From positions 322,569-386,568 of the forward strand of contig NZ_WXYN01000016.1 in the NCBI RefSeq assembly GCF_016881065.1: 64,000 nt of DNA. The letters are read 5' to 3'. The notes under the pieces were generated by a model. That model was given only the letters and a program-made list of their open reading frames with translations, had not been told where the DNA came from and did no database searches. This DNA is from Planococcus soli (GTDB lineage: Bacteria; Bacillota; Bacilli; Bacillales_A; Planococcaceae). Position numbers and translations under genes: made by a program. Shown here in pieces: positions 16,096 to 24,343 of this stretch. Each line of letters opens with the position of its first letter. The first letter of the stretch is position 1.

Positions 16096-17313
16096 TTACT
16101 TGGCTGATTTTACGATTTCGATAATGACCTGGGTTGCTTTTTCCATGTTTTCAGCTGAGATGAACTCGTATTTTCCGTGGTAATTTTCCCCGCCGGTGAA
16201 AATATTCGGCGTTGGGAGTCCCATGTAAGACAATTGGGAACCGTCCGTACCGCCTCGAACCGGAACAATATTCGGTTTAATGTCTAATGCAATCATGGCT
16301 TTTTCTGCGTTATCAACGATTTCCATGACTGGTTCGATTTTCTCGCGCATATTGTAGTACTGATCTTCGATTTCCAAACGGACAGCCTCTATGCCATACT
16401 GCTGCTGCAGCTTTTCAGCAACTGCCTGCATATGCTGCTTTTTGGCATCGAACTTTCCTTTATCGAAATCTCGGATAATATACGTCAGTTCCGCAGTTTC
16501 CACATTGCCGGTGAAATTATTCAAATGGATAAAGCCTTCATATCCTTCGGTCAATTCAGGTACTTCGTTCATTGGCATTTCCTGCTGAAATTGGATGGCC
16601 ACTGTTTGGGCATTGACCATTTTGTCTTTTGCTGATCCGGGATGAACGCTTTTCCCTTGGACAATCAGTTTGCCGCTGGCTGCATTAAAGCTTTCATACT
16701 GCAATTCACCAAGAGGGCCGCCGTCCATTGTATAGGCATAATTTGCACCAAAGCGCTCTACATCAAATTTATGGGGGCCGCGGCCGATTTCTTCATCGGG
16801 CGTAAACGCAACACGGATCTTTCCGTGCTCAATTTCCGGATGGGCATTTAAATATTCCATTGCGGTCATAATTTCAGCGATACCTGCTTTATTGTCAGCG
16901 CCAAGAAGCGTGGTGCCATCTGTTGTAATCAGTGTATGGCCTATGTAGTTTTGGAGAGCAGGAAAATCTGACACAGCCATCACAACGCTGTCGTTTAATG
17001 GGATATCCTGTCCGTCATAATCATTAATGCGTTTTGGATTAACATTTTTTCCGGTAAAGTCTGTGGCGGTATCTACATGTGCCAAGAAACCGATCACTGG
17101 AATGTCCCGGTCGGTATTGGCCGGCAACGTACCGAAAAGATAACCCGATCTATCCATGCCAACATCGATCAAGCCAATAGAGTTCATTTCCTGTTCGAGT
17201 TCACGGAGCAAATCCCACTGGGTCTCTGTAGAAGGTGTGGTGGCACTGTTAAAGTCAGACTGGGTATCAATTTTCGCATAACGGACAAGCCGCTCGATTA
17301 AGTTTTCCAACAT
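16096..17313 (-). CDS. pepT: Peptidase T (tripeptide aminopeptidase)
   Basis: A cytosolic dizinc M20 peptidase that removes the N-terminal residue from tripeptides. 405 aa from the ATG at 17313, which has GGAGG 8 nt upstream. A TTG two codons earlier is disfavoured. Zinc-site motifs are in order: FLAHVDTA (about residue 80), LLGADNKAG (about 140), TPDEEIGRG (about 173, general base Glu-Glu), and a C-terminal [11 protein letters not shown] His. It stands alone, convergent with the RsbR-like gene. Confidence 0.95.
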   Translation of the reverse strand: MLENLIERLVRYAKIDTQSDFNSATTPSTETQWDLLRELEQEMNSIGLIDVGMDRSGYLFGTLPANTDRDIPVIGFLAHVDTATDFTGKNVNPKRINDYDGQDIPLNDSVVMAVSDFPALQNYIGHTLITTDGTTLLGADNKAGIAEIMTAMEYLNAHPEIEHGKIRVAFTPDEEIGRGPHKFDVERFGANYAYTMDGGPLGELQYESFNAASGKLIVQGKSVHPGSAKDKMVNAQTVAIQFQQEMPMNEVPELTEGYEGFIHLNNFTGNVETAELTYIIRDFDKGKFDAKKQHMQAVAEKLQQQYGIEAVRLEIEDQYYNMREKIEPVMEIVDNAEKAMIALDIKPNIVPVRGGTDGSQLSYMGLPTPNIFTGGENYHGKYEFISAENMEKATQVIIEIVKSAK

Positions 17314-17452
17314 GTACAAATCCTCCTTGAGTAAGTTTTATATAAATTGAATTGTTTAATACACTGTTTGGAGATAGAGCTGAAAAACAGCAAGTTCAAC
17401 CTATATAAGAATATTTTAGCATGAAGTGGGAAAATGATGAAAATTCTGGACG

Positions 17453-17489
17453 AAAAAACGATGCTCCCGGAAAGGAGCACCGTTTTTTT
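17453..17489 (-). terminator. Terminator of the metNIQ operon
   Basis: On the minus strand AAAAAACGGTGCTCC, loop TTTCC, GGGAGCATCGTTTTTT, with one G-T pair. It lies about 265 nt beyond the metQ stop and directly behind the end of an in-frame 88-codon open frame. Confidence 0.9.
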
Positions 17490-17754
17490 ATTTTGCTGTT
17501 TTGCTTTGAGTGGCATGGTTGCCCTGAACTGATTTAGCGGTTTCTGTAGAGCCAAGGCTAAAAATACGGGAATCGGCTACAGTCTCACCTTGTGTCTCAA
17601 GCTCGCTGCGGACAATCGTATCCAAAGCAGATGTGTTGGCCAAGTCACAAACTTTTTTCAATGTATGTCTTGCAGTAGGAATCGATCGACTGGAAAAGGT
17701 CTGGACTGCTTTCTCGTTAATGGTTATTAGAATTCCGCTTGCACTGGTAATATC
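17488..17754 (-). pseudogene. Uncharacterised 88-codon open frame between metQ and its terminator, no usual start
   Basis: Immediately after the metQ TAA the same frame stays open for 88 codons and ends TAA right at the operon terminator. The deduced segment is hydrophilic and reads like protein (for example HTLKKVCDLANTSALDTIV and FSLGSTETAKSVQ). There is no ATG or GTG in frame. The first TTG is codon 27 and has no ribosome site. It could be a remnant of a lost gene, a gene with a rare start such as ATT, or a long 3' leader that is open by chance. I do not recognise a family. Confidence 0.35.
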
Positions 17755-18588
17755 TTATTGATAATCGACCAGTTCTTCAACTGTCACAACGGTCGGAATC
17801 TGGCCGCCTTCTGTATGCTCAATAATAAATTCAGCAGTGTCTTCTTCTTGATATAATTCAACTATTTTTTGGTAAGCTTCGTTGTCTGCATCTTCCGCAT
17901 TGGCAGCGATCAGGTTGATATATGGTTTGGCCGTTTCGCTTTCGCGGGCAATCGGATCATCTGTTGGATTCAAGCCAGCATCCACTGCGACGCCGTTGTT
18001 GATGACTGAACCGGCAACATCAGGCATAGCGCGTGGCGTATGGCCAGATACCATCGGCATAATTTCAATATTTTTCGGGTTGTCGATGATGTCTTCGGCA
18101 GTTCCCGTAAGACCGGCATCTTCAGATAGTGTAATCAGTCCAGCTTCATCAAGCAGGAGAAGGGCACGGCCCATGTTGGTCGCTTCGTTCGGCATTGCAA
18201 TCTGTGAGCCTTCAGGAATTTCATCGATGGACTCATATTTATCGGAATACAAGCCCATTGGTGCGATTACGGTAGAGCCGATCGGTACGATGTCGACGTT
18301 GTGCTCTTCAACAAATTCATCGAAATAAGAAATTGTTTGGAATGCATTCAAGTCAAGTTCACCTTCGGCAAGAGCCAGGTTCGGTGCCACGTAATCAGAA
18401 AAGGTTTGGATTTCCAAATCAATTCCTTCGGCTTCGGCTTTATCGGCAATGTAATCCCAAATGGTCGTATCAGATCCGCTGATGCCAAGAGTGACGGTCG
18501 TGTTGCCCTCAGAACTGCTGTCGTCTCCGCAAGCCGCTAAGGTTAATGCTGTTAGTGAAAGTAATGCAGTAGCTGTAATTTTTTTCAT
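17755..18588 (-). CDS. metQ: Methionine ABC transporter substrate-binding lipoprotein
   Basis: 277-aa NlpA/MetQ-family lipoprotein that binds D/L-methionine outside the membrane. The ATG at 18588 follows TGGAGGAATTAATC. The longer reading from 18720 runs into the repeat element and has no ribosome site. The signal peptide ends LTLAAC with Cys20 as the lipidated residue. FQTISYFDEFVEEHNVD and ATNMGRALLLLDEAGL are characteristic MetQ segments. It is the third gene of metNIQ, separated from metI by about 340 nt that hold two tandem copies of the interspersed repeat. Confidence 0.95.
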   Translation of the reverse strand: MKKITATALLSLTALTLAACGDDSSSEGNTTVTLGISGSDTTIWDYIADKAEAEGIDLEIQTFSDYVAPNLALAEGELDLNAFQTISYFDEFVEEHNVDIVPIGSTVIAPMGLYSDKYESIDEIPEGSQIAMPNEATNMGRALLLLDEAGLITLSEDAGLTGTAEDIIDNPKNIEIMPMVSGHTPRAMPDVAGSVINNGVAVDAGLNPTDDPIARESETAKPYINLIAANAEDADNEAYQKIVELYQEEDTAEFIIEHTEGGQIPTVVTVEELVDYQ

Positions 18589-18657
18589 GATTAATTCCTC
18601 CAGTTTCTCTATGTTGTTTTTATTTAGTTCGAACTTTTTATATTCGTCAGAGCTACA

Positions 18658-18927
18658 TGGGCGCTTGCGCTTTTCTTTTTGTCCAGACTCCAGCTGCCAG
18701 ATTCTCGGATCATAAGCCACTCTGGCTGTGCGGCTGAAAACATGCCGCTTCGCCAGATCGTCTTATGCCTGTCGAATCTAAACGGCAGCTTCCGCTTTTC
18801 TTTTTGTCCAGACTCCAGCGCCCAGATTCTCGGGGTCATAAGCCATCCTGGCTGCGCGGCAAAAATCGCCGCATTGCCGATCTGTTTTATGCCCGTCGAA
18901 TCTACACGGGCGCTTGCGCTTTTCTCT
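18658..18927. repeat. Two tandem copies of the ~124-nt interspersed repeat
   Basis: The edge GCTTSCGCTTTTC recurs at 18663, 18788 and 18912, giving two units of 125 and 124 nt that share the middle edge. Each unit reads edge, TTTTTGTCCAGACTCCAGC, CCAGATTCTCGG, CATAAGCC, a GC-rich inverted core, TTATGCC, TCGAATCTA, edge. The internal CATAA...TTATG and GCGGC...GCCGC halves pair into a hairpin. On the transcribed (minus) strand the array starts at the metI stop codon and ends about 70 nt before metQ. Confidence 0.85.
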
Positions 18928-19578
18928 TCAACTGCGCCTTACAGTTCTTGATAATACATTTCCAAGAGATTGAACACCCTGCACCAGCACTACAAGGATC
19001 GCTACGGTGATGAACATGACCAGTGTGTCGAATCGCTGATAGCCGTATGTGATGGCCAAGTCTCCAAGACCGCCTCCTCCAATGGCACCTGCCATAGCTG
19101 ATGCACCAATGAGTCCGACTACAGCTATGGTCAATGCGAGAACCAGGGAACTTAAAGCCTCCGGAATCAGAAAGCGGAAAATAATTTGCATCGGTGTGGC
19201 ACCCATTGCCTGGGCCGCTTCGATAACCCCTTTGTCGACTTCCAATAAGGAGTTTTCAATTAATCGTGCAATATAAGGTCCTGCGTAGAAGACCAGTGGC
19301 ACAATGGCCGCTGCCGTTCCGATGGATGTGCCGACAATCAGACGGGTCAATGGAATGATGGCCACCATCAAAATGATAAATGGGACGGAACGGAAAATAT
19401 TGATGACAATGTTGAGCACTTTGGAAACCGGTTCATTTTCCAGCAGATGCCCTTTGCGTGTGACCACCAGCAGGATGCCGAGAGGGAAGCCGATCAATAA
19501 GGAAAAGCCGAATGCAGCACCGGTCATATAAACGGTCTCCCAAAGTGCTTCCAATATTTGTTCGTAGTTAACTGACAT
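18928..19578 (-). CDS. metI: Methionine ABC transporter permease
   Basis: 216 aa with five or six membrane helices and the binding-protein-dependent permease loop (EAAQAMGATPMQIIFRFLIPE, about 135-155) that docks on MetN. The start overlaps the metN stop by 11 nt, so it is translationally coupled. The C-terminus ends directly at the interspersed repeat array. It forms the channel of the MetNIQ methionine importer. Confidence 0.95.
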   Translation of the reverse strand: MSVNYEQILEALWETVYMTGAAFGFSLLIGFPLGILLVVTRKGHLLENEPVSKVLNIVINIFRSVPFIILMVAIIPLTRLIVGTSIGTAAAIVPLVFYAGPYIARLIENSLLEVDKGVIEAAQAMGATPMQIIFRFLIPEALSSLVLALTIAVVGLIGASAMAGAIGGGGLGDLAITYGYQRFDTLVMFITVAILVVLVQGVQSLGNVLSRTVRRS

Positions 19579-20599
19579 AGTTATTGACCTCCTCTATGTG
19601 AATATCACTTTCCCGAATAGAGGATAATGCCCGTCCGATTTCACTCGGCTCCCCGGAAAATTCGACAATCAGGTTGCCATATGGAATGCCTTGCAGCTCC
19701 GTAACATTGCCGAACAGAACATTCAAATCGACTTTAAAGTCACGCGACACGCGGGACATGAACGGTTTGCCGACGGAATTGCCGGTAAACTGGAGACGGT
19801 AGATGGCATTGCTGCTTTTGGCATTTTGAATTTGCAGGAGCAGAGATTCAGGCAGTTCATCATTCATAACAGAGCGGACAAAGCGCTTTGTGGTAGGTTG
19901 CTGCGGATTGGAGAAAATATCAAAAACGCTGCCTTGCTCGATGACTTTTCCTGCTTCAAGGACAGCGACCTTATCACAAATTTCCCGGATAACACCCATC
20001 TCATGTGTGATGAGCAGGATGGTGATATTGTATTCCTTGTTGATTTTGCGCAGCAGATCCAAAATCGATTTGGTCGTTTGCGGATCGAGCGCTGATGTCG
20101 CTTCGTCACATAGCAAGACGGAGGGGTTGGTAGCCAGCGCCCGGGCAATGCCGATTCGCTGTTTCTGACCGCCTGATAGTTGATCCGGGTATTTTTGTGC
20201 CTGGTCCCCAAGACCGACAAATTCGAGCAGATCTTTTACTTGTTTTTCGATATCCGCTTTTGGCGTTTTCGCCAGCAAGAGCGGCATTGCTACATTGTGG
20301 TACACCGTTTTAGAATTCAGCAGATTGAAATGCTGGAAAATCATGCCGATGTCTTTTCGGATGGTGCGAATTTCTTTACTGGATAGGGTGGAAATGTCCT
20401 TTCCCTGAATCAATACACGTCCTGTAGTAGGTCGCTCAAGCAGGTTCACGGTGCGGATCAATGAACTTTTTCCAGCTCCGCTAAAGCCGATGACCCCGTA
20501 TATTTCGCCGGTTTCAACGGTCAGGTCAATGCCGTTCAAGGCATGGATCTCCTGTTTGCCAGATTGATAGGTTTTAGCGACGCCTTCGAATTGAATCAT
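19568..20599 (-). CDS. metN: Methionine ABC transporter ATP-binding protein
   Basis: 343 aa from the ATG at 20599, with GGAGG 10 nt upstream. The longer reading to 20638 lacks a ribosome site. Walker A is GFSGAGKSSL (about 38-47), the signature is LSGGQKQRIGIARAL, Walker B is VLLCDEATSALDP and the H-loop is ITHEMG. The C-terminal about 80 residues form the NIL domain, which binds methionine and inhibits transport when the cell is replete. It heads the metNIQ operon behind a SAM-I riboswitch. Confidence 0.96.
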   Translation of the reverse strand: MIQFEGVAKTYQSGKQEIHALNGIDLTVETGEIYGVIGFSGAGKSSLIRTVNLLERPTTGRVLIQGKDISTLSSKEIRTIRKDIGMIFQHFNLLNSKTVYHNVAMPLLLAKTPKADIEKQVKDLLEFVGLGDQAQKYPDQLSGGQKQRIGIARALATNPSVLLCDEATSALDPQTTKSILDLLRKINKEYNITILLITHEMGVIREICDKVAVLEAGKVIEQGSVFDIFSNPQQPTTKRFVRSVMNDELPESLLLQIQNAKSSNAIYRLQFTGNSVGKPFMSRVSRDFKVDLNVLFGNVTELQGIPYGNLIVEFSGEPSEIGRALSSIRESDIHIEEVNNYVS

Positions 20600-20674
20600 G
20601 GTGATAATGCCTCCTTTTGCTGTAATGGATCTTATCAAATCGATGGTGCCTCAAATTTTCGTTGAGATAATAGA

Positions 20675-20722
20675 CAAAAAAGAGCCCTCTTTTTTCTCAT
20701 CCATAAGAAAAAAGAGGGCTCC
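20675..20722 (-). terminator. Riboswitch-controlled terminator before metN
   Basis: On the minus strand GAGCCCTCTTTTTTCT pairs with AGAAAAAAGAGGGCTC around a short TATGGATG-type loop, followed by TTTTTTG. It is the expression platform of the SAM-I riboswitch, forming when SAM is bound. Confidence 0.9.
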
Positions 20723-20734
20723 TGTTGAAACCAT

Positions 20735-20858
20735 CTAATTCTCATCTTCCAAATGCGCAAATGGCATTTGCAGGAGTTGGCACAGTTTTTGCGGTTAAAC
20801 AAATCTGCTGCCGAAACGTCTTAGGGCCTGTCCCTCGGTTTCTCTTGATAAGAAAGTG
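20735..20858 (-). promoter_or_regulatory. SAM-I (S-box) riboswitch aptamer, metNIQ leader
   Basis: Read on the minus strand: CTTATCAAGAGAAACCGAGG, GACAGGCCCT, TTTCGGCAGCAG, then a P3 arm around AACCGCAAAAACTGTGCCAA, a GCAAATGCCATTTGC arm, and GGAAGATGAGAATTAG closing P1. This is the S-box layout (the AGAGA kink-turn, GGGAC/GGCCC and GGCARC motifs). A rho-independent terminator follows. Repression by SAM is the known behaviour of the class. Confidence 0.92.
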
Positions 20859-20885
20859 ATGTATGCTATTCGATTCGTGAGTCTT

Positions 20886-20914
20886 ACTTTATGGTGAAAT
20901 AACAAAAAAGTCAA
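20886..20914 (-). promoter_or_regulatory. Sigma-A promoter of metNIQ
   Basis: Minus strand TTGACT (20909-20914), a 17-nt spacer, TAAAGT (20886-20891). It lies about 30 nt ahead of the S-box aptamer. Confidence 0.8.
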
Positions 20915-20976
20915 GGGGAAAAATGAGATTTATTTCACAAACTTTAAAATGTGAAAAAAACCTATGTGAAATTTAC

Positions 20977-21618
20977 TCAATTTGATGTGGTGGATTTCTT
21001 GCGTAAGACTGAAGACACTTTATTTTCGGTTCCATCTTTTATTCGGATAATATTTTCGCTATGCTTCCATACAGCCATAGCAAACAGGGCAGATGCTGTC
21101 AGCAAGGGCCAAGCTCCGGAAGCGGGAACAAAAGCGATTACAAAATAGATGGTATAGAGGACAAGTACCCCTATTACCAAGTAGTCTGTTGCAAGCGAAA
21201 CACCGATCAACAGCAGCAGGCCAAGCAACCCAAGCTTCCAGTCAAGCGCAAGCATAACGCCAATGACCGAAGCGGTGCCCTTGCCGCCATTAAAATTCAT
21301 GTAAAAAGGGAAGTTATGGCCGAAAACCACGCCGGCGCCTGCTACAAACAATAATGCCCAGGTCATTTCAGATGAAAAACTTCCTGCTTCCAATAACTGA
21401 CGGAGACCTGCAACCGCAGCAAAGCCTTTAAAAATATCAATAAATGCAACTAGCAATCCGTATTTCCAGCCCAGAACGATGGCTGCGTTGGAAGCACCGG
21501 AATTTTTTACGCCTTCTTTTTTAACATTGATTCCTGATAAAGCCTGTGCAGCAAGAGATCCATGAAAACAACCAATGATATAGCCCGCGATAAACAACAC
21601 CAAAACCCACATAAGCAT
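20977..21618 (-). CDS. PlsY-family glycerol-3-phosphate acyltransferase-like membrane protein
   Basis: 213 aa from the ATG at 21618 (GAGGAGGAATTAGT ribosome site). Five or so membrane helices. GHNFPFYMNFNGGKGTASVIG is a close match to the PlsY phosphate-binding motif GH-x-FP-x-F-GGKG. The first PlsY motif (SGNIGATN) is present only in altered form, NSGASNA. PlsY passes acyl groups from acyl-phosphate to glycerol-3-phosphate in phospholipid synthesis. The altered motif and location between two SAM-controlled met operons suggest a paralogue rather than the main plsY. It has its own upstream region, shared divergently with metY. Confidence 0.7.
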   Translation of the reverse strand: MLMWVLVLFIAGYIIGCFHGSLAAQALSGINVKKEGVKNSGASNAAIVLGWKYGLLVAFIDIFKGFAAVAGLRQLLEAGSFSSEMTWALLFVAGAGVVFGHNFPFYMNFNGGKGTASVIGVMLALDWKLGLLGLLLLIGVSLATDYLVIGVLVLYTIYFVIAFVPASGAWPLLTASALFAMAVWKHSENIIRIKDGTENKVSSVLRKKSTTSN

Positions 21619-21688
21619 ACTAATTCCTCCTCTGTAATTGATAACGTTTGAAAGAAAGGAAGGTTTCAAAATTTTTTGACTAATGGAC

Positions 21689-21717
21689 TTGACAAAAAGC
21701 GCGGAAGTTTTTATACT
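21689..21717 (+). promoter_or_regulatory. Sigma-A promoter of metYX
   Basis: TTGACA (21689-21694), a 17-nt spacer, TATACT (21712-21717). A strong consensus promoter about 30 nt before the S-box aptamer. Confidence 0.9.
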
Positions 21718-21745
21718 TCTCAACAAGATGAAAAACCAAATCAAA

Positions 21746-21914
21746 TACTCTTATCAAGAGTGGCGGAGGGATAGGCCCTGTGATGCCCGGCAACCAACAG
21801 ACGTTTTTGTCTGGAAAGGTGCTAATTCCTACAGAACTGATCGACAGGTTCTGACAGATAAGAGGAGGAAACTCCGTAATTTACGGCCCTCTTCTTATCG
21901 AAGAGGGCTTTTTG
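21746..21914 (+). promoter_or_regulatory. SAM-I (S-box) riboswitch with terminator, metYX leader
   Basis: CTCTTATCAAGAGTGGCGGA, GGGATAGGCCCTGTGATGCC, CGGCAACC, an ACAGACG/TGTCTG arm, AAGGTGCTAATTCC, and GATAAGAG closing P1: the textbook S-box. The expression platform ends with GCCCTCTTC (21886-21894), loop TTATC, GAAGAGGGC and a T-run to 21914. SAM binding should end transcription before metY. Confidence 0.96.
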
Positions 21915-21963
21915 CTGTTCTCTTCGGCATTACAGTATCCATAAAAAATAGGGGGAATGGAAA

Positions 21964-23256
21964 ATGACAAACTTAAAACCAGAAACATTATTGCTGCATG
22001 GCGGACAACAGCCGGATCCCACAACAGGATCAAGAGGTGTGCCAATCTATAAAACCACTTCTTACGTCTTTAAGGACACGCAGCACGCACAGGATCTTTT
22101 TGGCCTGAAGGATACCGGCAATATTTACTCCCGCATCATGAATCCGACAGTCGATGTTTTCGAACAGCGGGTAGCATTATTAGAAGGTGGTACAGCGGCA
22201 GTTGCTCTGTCTTCCGGGATGGCCGCCATCGCCTTTTCCATTATGAATATTGCTGAAGCTGGGGACGAAATCGTGGCGGACAGCAACCTGTATGGCGGAA
22301 CGTACAATTTATTTGCAAACACCTTGCCGCGTTATGGCATCAAGACCAAATTTGTTGATGCGACAAATCCTGAAAATTTCAAAGCGGCAATTACAGACAA
22401 GACGAAAGTTTTATTCGGTGAAATAATTGGCAATCCGAGCTTGAATGTCTTTGATGTAGAAAAAATAGCAGCAATTGCGCATGAAAATGGCATTCCATTA
22501 TTAGTAGACAATACATTTGCTTCTCCGTATGGCAGTAATCCCATTGAATTCGGTGCCGATGTTGTCATTCACTCTGCTACAAAATGGATAGGCGGTCACG
22601 GCACGACCATTGGCGGGATAGCAGTGGACGCCGGAACCTTCAATTGGGACAATCCGCGATTCCTGAATTACACGCAGCCGGACGAAACATATCACGGATT
22701 GCGTTACGGCATTGATGTTCCGGAGGCAGCATTCGCAACAAAACTTCGTGTTCAGCTGCTGCGGGATTTTGGGCCATCTCTCAGTCCGGAAAGTGCCCAT
22801 GCTTTATTGCAGGGGCTGGAAACTTTGCATCTCCGGATTCCAAAACACAGCAGCAATGCCCAGCTTGTCGCAGATTACTTGGAGCAGCACCCGCAAATCG
22901 AGTGGGTTAATTTCCTTGGTTTTGAAGATCATCCTTCCCACCAGTTAGCGAAAAAATACTTGAAAAACGGGGGTTATGGATCAATTGTCAACTTTGGCAT
23001 CAAAGGCGGACGTGAAGCGGGGCGTAAAGTCATCGACAGCGTCAATCTTTGGTCCCATGTAGCCAATGTAGGAGATGCGAAATCGCTGATCATTCACCCG
23101 GCTTCCACCACACATCAGCAATTAAACGATGAAGAATTAAAAACATCGGGCGTAACGGAAGAGTTGATCCGCTTGTCTGTCGGATTAGAGAACGCAGAAG
23201 ATTTGATCGCTGATTTGGAACAGGCGATACAGGCGGCAATATTGGAAAATGCATAA
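21964..23256 (+). CDS. metY: O-acetylhomoserine sulfhydrylase (aminocarboxypropyltransferase)
   Basis: A PLP enzyme that joins sulfide (or methanethiol) to O-acetylhomoserine, giving homocysteine or methionine. 430 aa, the usual length for this branch of the Cys/Met-metabolism PLP family, longer than cystathionine synthases. The PLP lysine is Lys207 in HSATKWIGGHG. The phosphate-binding SSGMAAIAF and the YSRIMNPT segments are intact. It is followed after 12 nt by metX, which makes its substrate, and is under the SAM-I riboswitch. Confidence 0.95.
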   Translation: MTNLKPETLLLHGGQQPDPTTGSRGVPIYKTTSYVFKDTQHAQDLFGLKDTGNIYSRIMNPTVDVFEQRVALLEGGTAAVALSSGMAAIAFSIMNIAEAGDEIVADSNLYGGTYNLFANTLPRYGIKTKFVDATNPENFKAAITDKTKVLFGEIIGNPSLNVFDVEKIAAIAHENGIPLLVDNTFASPYGSNPIEFGADVVIHSATKWIGGHGTTIGGIAVDAGTFNWDNPRFLNYTQPDETYHGLRYGIDVPEAAFATKLRVQLLRDFGPSLSPESAHALLQGLETLHLRIPKHSSNAQLVADYLEQHPQIEWVNFLGFEDHPSHQLAKKYLKNGGYGSIVNFGIKGGREAGRKVIDSVNLWSHVANVGDAKSLIIHPASTTHQQLNDEELKTSGVTEELIRLSVGLENAEDLIADLEQAIQAAILENA

Positions 23257-23268
23257 GGAGGGATTGTC

Positions 23269-24282
23269 ATGAACACAGTAGCCATCGGCGCGTTAACCCT
23301 GGATTCAGCTAAGGTGTTAAACGATGTAGAACTTGCATACGAACGTCTCGGAGACGAAAAAGCTCCGGTTGTACTGGTATGCCATGCATTGACAGGCGAT
23401 CAATATGCTATTGGCACAAAGGACAATCCAGGATGGTGGGCAGGATTAATCGGACCTGGCAAGCCGGTGGATACAGATGTTTTCCAAGTGATTACTTTCA
23501 ATGTTTTGGGAGGCTGCCATGGATCGACTGGTCCGCTTTCGATAAATCCGGAGACTGGAACCCCTTATCGCGGTGAATTTCCAACACTAACCATACGTGA
23601 TATGGTACGTGCAGAATATCATGCCTTGAAAAACCTTGGAATTGAGCATCTTGCAGGTGTGATTGGCGGCTCGTTAGGTGGCATGAAAACTTTGGAGTGG
23701 GGAAAGTTGTATCCGGAGTTTGTTGATGCGATTCTTCCTTTAGCTGTTACACCCTACTACAGTGATTATGGTGTAGCTTTTAATCATATCGGCATTTTGG
23801 CGATTGAAAATGACGGAGCATTTAACGGTGGAAATTACGAGGATTCCGCTCTTTTAAAAGGATTCGAAGTTGCCAGAATGGCAGGCATGGTGACTTATCG
23901 CAGCGGGAACATGTTTAATCAGCGATTTGGCCGCACCAGTGATGGCGACGAATTTAACGTACAGTCGTACTTGAACTACCAGGGGAAGAAACTGGCGGAT
24001 CGGTTTGATGCCAATAGCTACGTAATTTTACTGAAAGCGATGAATACACATGACATTCAAGAGGCTGTTTTGGATATTCCCGTGTTTTCCTTATCGTTTA
24101 CCCATGACTTGCTTTATCCGAGTGAGCTAATGGTTCCGTGGCTTGAAAAACAAAAAGCGGCAAGCTGGAAAATCGTTGAAACCGATTTTGGCCATGACGG
24201 ATTTTTAGTGGAATTCGAAAAATGGGGTGGATTTATCGAGAAGAAGTTAAAAAGCCTTTTAGTGCCGGAACTTATACGGTAA
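23269..24282 (+). CDS. metX: Homoserine O-acetyltransferase
   Basis: An alpha/beta hydrolase fold acyltransferase that activates homoserine for methionine synthesis. 337 aa. The nucleophile is Ser135 in VIGGSLGGMK. The catalytic Asp is in SFTHDLLYP and the His in DFGHDGF near the C-terminus. Acetyl specificity is inferred from pairing with metY, but some MetX proteins are succinyltransferases. ATG behind AAGGAGG. Second gene of the metYX operon, ending at a terminator. Confidence 0.93.
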   Translation: MNTVAIGALTLDSAKVLNDVELAYERLGDEKAPVVLVCHALTGDQYAIGTKDNPGWWAGLIGPGKPVDTDVFQVITFNVLGGCHGSTGPLSINPETGTPYRGEFPTLTIRDMVRAEYHALKNLGIEHLAGVIGGSLGGMKTLEWGKLYPEFVDAILPLAVTPYYSDYGVAFNHIGILAIENDGAFNGGNYEDSALLKGFEVARMAGMVTYRSGNMFNQRFGRTSDGDEFNVQSYLNYQGKKLADRFDANSYVILLKAMNTHDIQEAVLDIPVFSLSFTHDLLYPSELMVPWLEKQKAASWKIVETDFGHDGFLVEFEKWGGFIEKKLKSLLVPELIR

Positions 24283-24288
24283 ACAAGC

Positions 24289-24336
24289 AGAAAAAGCATC
24301 CGAGTGGGACAGGGTCCCATCTCGAATGCTTTTTTG
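24289..24336. terminator. Bidirectional terminator after metYX
   Basis: AAAAAGCAT-CGAG-GGGAC, loop AGG, GTCCC-CTCG-ATGCTTTTTT, with two internal mismatches, between convergent genes. Confidence 0.85.
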
Positions 24337-24343
24337 TTTGCGG

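Noticed and set aside
17298-17555. 85-aa minus-strand frame across the metNIQ terminator and pepT leader
   Set aside because: It runs through a terminator hairpin, has no ribosome site, and overlaps the 88-codon frame that fits the operon better.
18589-18720. N-terminal extension of metQ by 44 codons
   Set aside because: The extension crosses the repeat edge and has no ribosome site. The ATG at 18588 follows TGGAGG and starts a normal lipoprotein signal peptide.
18679-19010. Several small frames (71-90 aa) in the metI-metQ gap
   Set aside because: They are translations of the tandem repeat on both strands, so similarity between them reflects the DNA repeat, not genes.
20915-20976. TTTCACA...TGTGAAA inverted repeat as the terminator of the PlsY-like gene
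   Set aside because: The stem is short and AT-rich with a long loop and no convincing T-run. Too weak to list.
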